The translations under genes and the position numbers were made by a program. From an uncultured Prevotella sp. (GTDB lineage: Bacteria; Bacteroidota; Bacteroidia; Bacteroidales; Bacteroidaceae): 8,222 nucleotides of DNA. Below are positions 1 to 5,810 of this stretch, piece by piece. The notes beneath the pieces were generated by a model. That model had not been told where the DNA came from and ran no database searches. It saw nothing but the letters and a program-made list of their open reading frames with translations. Numbering within the stretch: the first letter of the stretch is position 1; each line of letters starts with the position of its first letter. The stretch covers positions 1-8,222 of the forward strand of contig CAMPYJ010000064.1 in assembly GCA_946998205.1 (NCBI GenBank), read 5' to 3'.

Positions 1-21
1 GTTGAGGCGCAGCCTGTTTTA

Positions 22-101
22 TATAAAAAGAGTCCGCAAGATGACAAAACGTAAATAGATTGACATAAAAAACTTTACGGTGGTAATTTATAGAACCACC
101 C
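22..101 (-). repeat. Inverted partial copy (copy 0) of the intergenic repeat
   Basis: Read on the minus strand from 101, this begins GGGTGGTTCT and continues AATTACCACCGTAAAG plus a T-run. It matches the left ends of the copies at 2846, 5083 and 7958. Homology runs through the 'TTTTTACGTTTCGTCGTCTTG'-like segment and fades near position 22. The usual central hairpin is not recognisable, and the right end is absent or lies beyond the window edge. GGTGGT (79-84) and ACCACC (95-100) form a perfect 6-bp stem with a 10-nt loop; on the minus strand it is followed by T6 (67-72). The copy ends 24 nt before the SusD start, so the SusD leader is partly repeat-derived. It is the only copy in this orientation. 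Confidence 0.8.
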
Positions 102-125
102 TTTAAATAAAAAGGAAATCGAAAA

Positions 126-1748
126 ATGAAAAATATAATATTAAAGACTCTCGTCGCAGGTATGCTGATCAGTGGGCTTGCATCATGCGGCGATGACTGG
201 CTGAACCTCACAGACCCGAATCAAGAAACGGCCTATACATACTGGAAGACAGCCGAACAGTTCAACCAAGGACTGACTGCGGCTTATTCCACATGGCGCC
301 GTCCGGGCTTTTTCAGCCGCTGGTTTCAAGTGCTCACGGTGATAAAGAGCGATGAGGGCTGGAGTAATTCACCTAATCCGGAGTTTATCGGAGATGCGTC
401 TTTCGTGATGGATTCATACAATTATGACAGCAACGAAGGCCTCAACCTGCCTTGGAAAGCGATGTATAACAGCCTGTATTACGTGAATCAAGTCATTGAC
501 AACATGAACGCTCACGGCTATTCTTTGTTTCCTGCGGAAGAAGCAAATAAGATTCTGGGACAAGGATACTTCATCCGCGGCGTGGCATTTTGGGCGATTG
601 CCGGCCTGTATGGCTCAGGTCCGCTGCCCCTAAGCTCTACCGCTACTCAGTTTGATACAAAAATCGCCAATCAGGAAGAACTCTACAAACAGGCCCTCGA
701 GGACTTTACGAAAGCTGCGAAACTGCTGCCGGTGAAGTGGCCTAAAGCCGATGCGGGCCGCGCTACAAAAGGTGGGGCGCTCGGAATGATGGCAAGAGTG
801 AACATGCAACTCGCCGGCATAAAGTGCCATAGGCCTTGGGACGCTGCAAACCAAGACAAGAATGCGGCCGATGCTTATTGGGCCGCGGCAAAGAGCAACA
901 TGGATGAAATTTTCAAACTGGGTATATATAAACTCGTTCCCAATTGGCTCGACAATTTCACGGAGGCGAATGAGAACAATGAGGAGTCGCTCTTTGAGGT
1001 AAACTTCAAGGAAGGTACGGTCAACGGAAAGGAAGTTGGCAACCAACGCCCCAAGTTCCTCGGTCTCTATGCAGGCACCTCTTCAGGACTCTCGTGGGAC
1101 GACGGCTCTGCGAGAGAATGGCTCCTTGATGAGTTCAACAAGGAACGCGACAAAGACGGAAACGTTGACCAGCGTAAGTTCCACACATTGTTCTATTATG
1201 ATGAAGCGGAACCCCAGACCACGACAGCCGTATATTACGGCAAGACATGGAAGGAGTGGAACAGCATCAACAGGTTTGAAAAGAAGTGCTATTGGAAGAA
1301 ATACACGAGCGTGGAGAATAATCCAAAGGCAACGGGAGAGGGGTATGTGACGGGTGTGAACATCCGTATTCTCCGTCTCGCAGATGTCTACTTGATGTAC
1401 GCTGAGTGCATCAACGAACTTAATGGCGACCGTGCGACGGCCGTAGAATATATAAATAAGGTGCGTCGTCGCGTCAACATGAGCGACTTAGACCCTGCGA
1501 AATTCAATTCGTACGATGCTTTAATGGAGCAGATTAAGCACGAGAGGATTCTTGAGCTTTGCGGTGAATGTGAACGTTGGTTCGACTTAGACCGCTGGGG
1601 AGACCTGCATTCGCAGGAGAAACTGAACGCCCTTGCCGAACACGACCCCGATTTCCGTACTTTCAGACTTGGCATTTCACACCTGTGGTGCATACCGAAT
1701 CATGAAATAAATCTGTGGAAAGGTCTTAAACAAAATCCTGGATACTAA
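126..1748 (+). CDS. RagB/SusD family nutrient-uptake outer-membrane lipoprotein
   Basis: This is a SusD-type surface glycan-binding lipoprotein that caps a SusC TonB-dependent transporter and delivers oligosaccharide to it. The N-terminus is a lipoprotein signal with a lipobox at L18-A19-S20-C21, followed by GDDW, so the mature protein is probably lipidated at Cys21 and surface exposed. After the Cys comes the family-typical 'WLNLTDPNQET' segment. The C-terminal RagB/SusD domain is clear: 'RILRLADVYLMYAE' at about 414-427, 'AVEYINKVRRR' just after it, and 'ERILELCGECERWFDLDRW' at about 473-491. Its 540 residues fit the family's usual length. The start follows A-rich sequence (AAAAAGGAAA), normal for Bacteroidetes. 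The SusC partner is not visible; it would be expected upstream, separated from this gene by at least 125 nt including an inverted repeat copy. The next gene follows after 24 nt and is probably co-transcribed. The family call is firm; the glycan bound is unknown. Confidence 0.96.
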   Translation: MKNIILKTLVAGMLISGLASCGDDWLNLTDPNQETAYTYWKTAEQFNQGLTAAYSTWRRPGFFSRWFQVLTVIKSDEGWSNSPNPEFIGDASFVMDSYNYDSNEGLNLPWKAMYNSLYYVNQVIDNMNAHGYSLFPAEEANKILGQGYFIRGVAFWAIAGLYGSGPLPLSSTATQFDTKIANQEELYKQALEDFTKAAKLLPVKWPKADAGRATKGGALGMMARVNMQLAGIKCHRPWDAANQDKNAADAYWAAAKSNMDEIFKLGIYKLVPNWLDNFTEANENNEESLFEVNFKEGTVNGKEVGNQRPKFLGLYAGTSSGLSWDDGSAREWLLDEFNKERDKDGNVDQRKFHTLFYYDEAEPQTTTAVYYGKTWKEWNSINRFEKKCYWKKYTSVENNPKATGEGYVTGVNIRILRLADVYLMYAECINELNGDRATAVEYINKVRRRVNMSDLDPAKFNSYDALMEQIKHERILELCGECERWFDLDRWGDLHSQEKLNALAEHDPDFRTFRLGISHLWCIPNHEINLWKGLKQNPGY

Positions 1749-1772
1749 TACATATTATCAATAAAGAAGTAT

Positions 1773-2840
1773 ATGAAAAAGATATTTATATATATAATAA
1801 CTTGTTTTTCTGTCGGCTCAGCTGTGTCGTCGTTTCTGTGTGGCTGTACCGACATGGGTGGCGATGGCGTCGACTCCGTGGAATGGAGCGGAAGTGTCAA
1901 TCCTCAAGCAAAGAGTTTCCACAATCCGGTTTGGGAACCTTCACTTGCGGGCGGTACTGTTTTCCAAGGCTCATCCGGATTCGTGGCAGTATCTTCTTGT
2001 ACCGAGTGGAGCAAAGGTCTCCCGCTTTATTGCCCACAACTACAGTCAAATGATCTCGTAAACTGGAAAGCTGTAAACAACGCTTTCAGTGACAATGCCG
2101 TTCCTGCGTGGGGGGCAGGAGGCGTTAATTCTGTCTCTATAGATTTCTGCAAAACATTCTCAGGAGAGAAATATTGGATGTTCTATACGTTAAAAGGCAC
2201 CGAGGGTATCGGCGTGGCGTCGTCAAAGAGTTTGGCGCAAGGTCCTTACACGGATATGCAAACCGAGGGGAAATCACTCTCACTTAAGACCAAGGGTGTT
2301 CCGAGAAATCCATTTTTCTTTAGCTTTTCTACCAACTTTTACCTCTGCTACACCACCGATGGAGGCACATACATCCAAAAGTTGAGGCTGAAGAAGGGTC
2401 ATATCCCAACTTGTCTGGGCAACCCTGTCCTCATAGCAGGTCCCGAATTTGATGATGTGGCCATATTCCGGATGTCGGCCGACAAGGTATATCTGTTCGG
2501 AACGGTTGGTTCAGAGATTCGTTATGCCCGTGCGAACAACGTAACCGGCAGCTATGCGGGAAAAGACGGGGTGGCTCTTACTGCGGGAGGAAAGGGGGAG
2601 GCTCTGATAAAGGCAGGCAAAGACTTCGTCAGTGTGGAGAATCCCATGAGGGCGTTTGTCAATTCAAAACACACTCACGTTTTCCTCGCATATAACGCAA
2701 CGCAGGCGGATAAACCAGTCATGGCCAGTGGATTTGCCAGAAAGCCAATGTTTTTACAGCCCATGGAACTCGATGAAAAGGGTTGGATTAAAGGAACTTT
2801 CACTCCGGCGAAGTGTTGGGCGTCACCTAAATACGAATAA
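1773..2840 (+). CDS. GH43-like five-bladed propeller lipoprotein, possibly non-catalytic
   Basis: This is a 355-residue predicted surface lipoprotein with a lipobox at L22-C23-G24-C25. The mature part resembles clan GH-F (GH43-type) propellers in the order of its motifs. 'NPVWEPS' (51-57) stands where GH43 enzymes have the catalytic-base 'DPS'. 'SNDLVNWK' is the typical blade motif. 'KYWMFYT...GIGVASSKSLAQGPYT' matches the 'YYLYYS...IGVATS...GPF' pattern. 'RNPFFF...NFYLCY' (178 onward) stands where 'DPS-F-D-G-YYLYW' is expected. 'VENPM' (288-292) stands where the 'EGP' acid motif is expected. On this reading the base Asp is Glu55, the second Asp is Asn179, and the acid Glu289 is kept. Activity may therefore be lost or altered, leaving a glycan-binding role beside SusD. 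The fold assignment is by motif recognition; another five-bladed propeller family is possible. It is 24 nt downstream of susD and is followed after 5 nt by a repeat copy. Confidence 0.65.
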   Translation: MKKIFIYIITCFSVGSAVSSFLCGCTDMGGDGVDSVEWSGSVNPQAKSFHNPVWEPSLAGGTVFQGSSGFVAVSSCTEWSKGLPLYCPQLQSNDLVNWKAVNNAFSDNAVPAWGAGGVNSVSIDFCKTFSGEKYWMFYTLKGTEGIGVASSKSLAQGPYTDMQTEGKSLSLKTKGVPRNPFFFSFSTNFYLCYTTDGGTYIQKLRLKKGHIPTCLGNPVLIAGPEFDDVAIFRMSADKVYLFGTVGSEIRYARANNVTGSYAGKDGVALTAGGKGEALIKAGKDFVSVENPMRAFVNSKHTHVFLAYNATQADKPVMASGFARKPMFLQPMELDEKGWIKGTFTPAKCWASPKYE

Positions 2841-2845
2841 ATGTT

Positions 2846-3035
2846 GGGCGGTTCTGTCGATTACCACCGTAAGTTTTTTTATGTTGGTTGGTTTTCGTTT
2901 CGTCGTCTATTGGTCTCTTTGGGGTTTGGCCCGTTTGCTCGTTCAGGCATATGGCTTGCCTGCTCCTTCACTCGCAAACAAGTTGACCGCCAAAATAGTC
3001 TCGCAGTCTGACGAAGCCAATTCGTAGAACCGCCC
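2846..3035 (+). repeat. Full-length intergenic repeat, copy 1 (190 bp)
   Basis: The copy is bounded by exact 10-bp inverted ends, GGGCGGTTCT (2846-2855) and AGAACCGCCC (3026-3035). Internal pairings include TTCGTC/GACGAA, GTTTGC (2933-2938)/GCAAAC (2974-2979) and an apical CAGGCA (2944-2949)/TGCCTG (2957-2962). The whole unit can fold as one long imperfect hairpin. It starts 5 nt after the stop of the GH43-like gene and ends 75 nt before the FG-GAP gene. It aligns over its full length with the copy at 5083-5270. Confidence 0.9.
2847..2880 (+). terminator. Possible terminator/attenuator hairpin in the left arm of repeat copy 1
   Basis: GGCGGT (2847-2852) can pair with ACCACC (2863-2868), with one C/A mismatch and a 10-nt loop. 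GTAAG and T7 (2874-2880) follow. It lies immediately after a stop codon, as an intrinsic terminator would. The stem is short, so strong termination is doubtful. The same left-end bases can pair instead with the far right end of the repeat. Confidence 0.35.
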
Positions 3036-3110
3036 TTATGTCATTGACAAAAGTAGGGCTGTAGAAGCCTATGGCCTATCTCATATTCTTAAACCTAAAA
3101 ACAGTTTATC

Positions 3111-5033
3111 ATGAAGAAATTACTTACTTTAACCGCAGCATTCTCCTTAACGCTGGGAGCAAGTGGTCAAATTACCATCCAGAAGGTTGATCAGTCGCTT
3201 GCTAACGACTATGCAACCGGCTGTGAGATTGATGTCAACAACGATGGCATCCAAGAACTTATCGTAGGGGGTAATCCCAGATGGAAAGGCATAGGTCAAA
3301 CCGTCATTGACCAAGACGGAAACGAAGTGTTCGTTAAAGACCGCGCGACATGGCTTTTGAAGTGGAACGGCACCGGATACGACAAGACCCAGTTCTCTGA
3401 AGAGGGCACTTTCGGTGAGCGCTCGCATTGTATTCCGGCAGATTTCAACGGCGACGGTAACGTGGACGTCTACGTTGCCTCGGGCGGAGGATTAAACACG
3501 CTGAACGGAATCTACCTCAATGATGGCAAGGGAAACTTCACCCGCGATACGAGATTCAAAGTCCTGAACCCTGACGGAACCGAGTTCGCTGTCACGGAGA
3601 CCACTGACGAAGGTGATAAAACGTTCAACTACTGGCTTCCGCGCGCAGCCGATGTCGCCGACTTCAACAACGACGGACGCCCCGACATCGTTACCTTAGG
3701 CTGGTGGTGGAACTCAGACTCCAAGAACGCGATGGCGGCGGTGCTCATCAACAATGGTGACGGCACGTTCACCAAAACGGCTGAAAACGTATTCACAAAC
3801 GATGATGACGTTTTAATGTCAATGGCGCTTTGCACGGTGAAGGCTTATGATTTGAACAACGACGGCTACCCGGATATTCTCTTCTTGGGAAATGTTGACA
3901 ACCCTGAGGGTAAGGGGAATGTACCAACGGCCAAAGAAAAGATGGTTCCCCGCACGTTCCGTATCTTCCTGAACAACGGTGCCGACACGGATCTTTCAGA
4001 GGGGCCGGTAGGCTTCTATTCTCTTGGTATCGAAACGGGAGTGTCTCATACCTTTGGAAATGGTAATATTGTTGTGGCCGACTTCAACTGTGACGGTCAG
4101 CCGGATGTCTTCGTTACCGGTGAGTCGCCGGACGATGCCGTGACGGGATGGAAATTTTACGGTCAGCTGCTTACTTCAAAGATAGCAGGTGGAGAGGTTA
4201 CTTATACGGACAATCCGTCGTTTGCGGCAAGAGGGAAAGACATCCGTCCGCTTAACTCAACCAATGTAGGTGTCCGTGCCATCGACTATACCGGCAACGG
4301 TGAGTACGAGCTTTTCTTAAACGGTTGGTGTACGACAATGCTCGACGGCACTGGAAACACACAGTCTGGTTGGATGCTTAAGGGACGGAACCTTACGGCT
4401 TTTGAGCGAATACCTGGTGCTTCCGAGCATGGAATCTTCTTCCTTGACAATGGTAAGACGGGGGCTAAAAACTATGCGTTTACAGGTTATCATGGCGATG
4501 GCGCTTATTTTTCCAAAGAACAGCGCGGACGCTCCATGGTCTTCTGCAACAATCCTTACGGTGTTGCGTCACGTCCTGACGCACCACGCAATCTGAAAGT
4601 TTCGGTCAAAGGGAAAAACGTGGAGATTGCTTGGGAGGCTCCGGAAGGTGCAAAGAATAACGAGACTTACGAACTCTTCCTGCAAAACGAGAGAGGTAAG
4701 TTCCTCAACAGCGTTTGCTCGTTTGTTGGAGGCGACAAGGACGGAATACGCAAGGTGACGCGTCAGGGCAACGTCTACATGAACAAGTCTGTCACGCTTA
4801 AGAACGTTGCAGACGGAACCTATACCATAGGTGTGCAGACCGTTAACGCAGCACTTCGCGGTTCTATATTCACGACTGTCCGAAACATTGGCGTGGGAAC
4901 GGGTGACGGCGTTGAGCATGTTGCCGCGGAGAAGGTGCGGGACAATGCTCTCTACAACCTGGCAGGACAGCGTGTAAGCGACAGCTACAAGGGGCTTGTC
5001 GTTAAAAAGGGTAAGAAGGTAATCATGCAATAG
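3111..5033 (+). CDS. Secreted FG-GAP/VCBS-repeat propeller protein with FN3-like domain and C-terminal sorting-type tail
   Basis: A 640-residue protein with a type I signal peptide (cleavage likely after A17-S18-G19, before Gln20). Six Ca-binding-type FG-GAP/VCBS motifs of the D-x-N-x-D-G-x-x-D/E pattern start at D41 (DVNNDG), D111 (DFNGDG), D184 (DFNNDG), D247 (DLNNDG), D324 (DFNCDG) and D392 (DYTGNG, the most degenerate). Two are followed by 'NDGKGNFT' or 'NGDGTFT'. This spacing suggests an integrin-alpha-like propeller over about residues 20-485. A fibronectin-III-like domain follows (about 489-592, 'APRNLKVSV...VEIAWEAP...YTIGVQT'). The last 27 residues ('LYNLAGQRVS...KKGKKVIMQ') resemble the short C-terminal tail of many Prevotellaceae secreted proteins, often treated as a type IX secretion-type signal. 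No catalytic residues are recognised; surface glycan binding or scaffolding is the likeliest role. Repeat copies flank it on both sides. Confidence 0.88.
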   Translation: MKKLLTLTAAFSLTLGASGQITIQKVDQSLANDYATGCEIDVNNDGIQELIVGGNPRWKGIGQTVIDQDGNEVFVKDRATWLLKWNGTGYDKTQFSEEGTFGERSHCIPADFNGDGNVDVYVASGGGLNTLNGIYLNDGKGNFTRDTRFKVLNPDGTEFAVTETTDEGDKTFNYWLPRAADVADFNNDGRPDIVTLGWWWNSDSKNAMAAVLINNGDGTFTKTAENVFTNDDDVLMSMALCTVKAYDLNNDGYPDILFLGNVDNPEGKGNVPTAKEKMVPRTFRIFLNNGADTDLSEGPVGFYSLGIETGVSHTFGNGNIVVADFNCDGQPDVFVTGESPDDAVTGWKFYGQLLTSKIAGGEVTYTDNPSFAARGKDIRPLNSTNVGVRAIDYTGNGEYELFLNGWCTTMLDGTGNTQSGWMLKGRNLTAFERIPGASEHGIFFLDNGKTGAKNYAFTGYHGDGAYFSKEQRGRSMVFCNNPYGVASRPDAPRNLKVSVKGKNVEIAWEAPEGAKNNETYELFLQNERGKFLNSVCSFVGGDKDGIRKVTRQGNVYMNKSVTLKNVADGTYTIGVQTVNAALRGSIFTTVRNIGVGTGDGVEHVAAEKVRDNALYNLAGQRVSDSYKGLVVKKGKKVIMQ

Positions 5034-5082
5034 GCTGGAATGATTCCCTCGCAAAGAATTCATTGAATGTTGAATCATTTAT

Positions 5083-5270
5083 GGATGGTTCTGTCAATTA
5101 CCGTCGTAACGTTTTTTATGTTGGTTTATGTGTTGTCATCGCGCGGTCTCTGTTTGGCTCAATTCGCTTGTGCGTTCAGGCGTATGGCTCTCCATGCCCC
5201 TTCACTCACAAACAAATTGACAGCAAAAAGCGGCCTCGCGGTCTGGCGATGCTGATTCACAGAACCATCC
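5083..5270 (+). repeat. Full-length intergenic repeat, copy 2 (188 bp)
   Basis: Exact 10-bp inverted ends are GGATGGTTCT (5083-5092) and AGAACCATCC (5261-5270). They differ from copy 1 at two positions, and both changes are matched on the opposite arm. Inside, CATCGC/GCGATG replaces copy 1's TTCGTC/GACGAA, again pairing. The apical arm is GTATGG/CCATGC. A TTAT sits on each side of the element, which could be a short target duplication or chance. The right end lies 13 nt before the start codon at 5284, so the 5' leader of that gene is essentially repeat sequence. Confidence 0.9.
5084..5117 (+). terminator. Possible terminator/attenuator hairpin in the left arm of repeat copy 2
   Basis: GATGGT (5084-5089) pairs with ACCGTC (5100-5105) through six pairs including one T-G, with a 10-nt loop. 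GTAACG and T6 (5112-5117) follow. The position-2 pair is A-T here and G-C in copy 1, so pairing is kept. It lies 50 nt after the stop of the FG-GAP gene. The stem is short, so its effect on transcription is uncertain. Confidence 0.35.
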
Positions 5271-5283
5271 TTATATTGTCATT

Positions 5284-5808
5284 ATGAAGATATTTGTCAC
5301 TTTTCTGCTGGTGCTGGCGTCATGCGTCTTTGGTGACCTGAACGCAGCAGCACAGTCGATTGTTAACATGGAACTTGTGCAGAATCCGCCTTTCGGCGTT
5401 TCTGTCAACGAGGTGAGCGCGACCTACGATGGCATGCCGCTTACCTTAGGCGCCAACGTGGTGATTACGGGTGGCAGCGGCGTGTATGACTACCGGTGGG
5501 CCAAAGGTGAAACGGTGCTTGGCGCGTCTGCGACCATCACCGTTGACGAACCCGGAGATTACACTCTCGACGTGAAAGACCGGTGCGACTGCCGGCAAAC
5601 CGTTGTTTTCCACATCACAAAAGTCGCTTCCGTCAATGCCGCGGAACTTGGAAAAATTGTGCAGACCACGGTCTTTAATGACAAGGGACAGTTGGTAAGA
5701 GTATTCAACGGCCCTGACGTCAATCTCGATTCTCTGCCAAAGGGACTGTATCTGTTGAACAGAGTGGGAGAAAACGGATCTGTGAAAACCATTAAAATGA
5801 CGAGATAG
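5284..5808 (+). CDS. Small secreted Ig/PKD (SprB-like) protein with C-terminal sorting-like region
   Basis: A 174-residue exported protein with no recognised enzymatic motif. The N-terminus is hydrophobic and ambiguous. A type I site after A21-A22-A23 (before Gln24) is plausible, but L11-A12-S13-C14 also matches a lipobox, although a 13-residue lipoprotein signal would be short. Residues of about 60-110 form one Ig/PKD-like unit of the kind repeated in SprB adhesins: 'GGSGVYDYRWAKGE' followed by 'DEPGDYTLDVKDRCDC'. The C-terminus, from about 128 ('TTVFNDKGQLVRVF...LPKGLYLL...KTIKMTR'), resembles a type IX secretion type-A sorting domain. It may be secreted or anchored at the surface and act as an accessory to the next protein, whose start is 2 nt after this stop, implying translational coupling. 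A repeat copy ends 13 nt upstream of the start codon. Confidence 0.78.
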   Translation: MKIFVTFLLVLASCVFGDLNAAAQSIVNMELVQNPPFGVSVNEVSATYDGMPLTLGANVVITGGSGVYDYRWAKGETVLGASATITVDEPGDYTLDVKDRCDCRQTVVFHITKVASVNAAELGKIVQTTVFNDKGQLVRVFNGPDVNLDSLPKGLYLLNRVGENGSVKTIKMTR

Positions 5809-5810
5809 AT

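Noticed and set aside
1..57. Possible 3' end of susC in the frame reading LRRSLFYIKRVRK or VEAQPVLYKKS before a stop
   Set aside because: Neither short tail resembles the usual SusC C-terminus, and most of the stretch aligns with the repeat.
2656..3027. Open frame across the end of the GH43-like gene and repeat copy 1, with a peptide resembling one readable in repeat copy 2 (VLSITxVxFFMLV ... APSLxNKLTAK)
   Set aside because: The similarity follows from the DNA repeat. Copy 4 has stops in the matching frame, and most of the frame is a shadow of the upstream gene.
2846..3035. CRISPR array or integron attC sites as an explanation for the repeats
   Set aside because: The units are single, about 190 bp, kilobases apart and separated by PUL genes. 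There is no short repeat-spacer pattern, integrase or cassette structure.
3040..3090. Promoter with TTGACA near 3044 and an AT-rich stretch near 3076 before the FG-GAP gene
   Set aside because: Bacteroidetes promoters use a TAnnTTTG -7 element, which is not seen at a fitting distance.
5063..5287. Short overlapping open frames in repeat copy 2
   Set aside because: They lie inside the hairpin repeat, have no plausible start context and are not preserved in the other copies.
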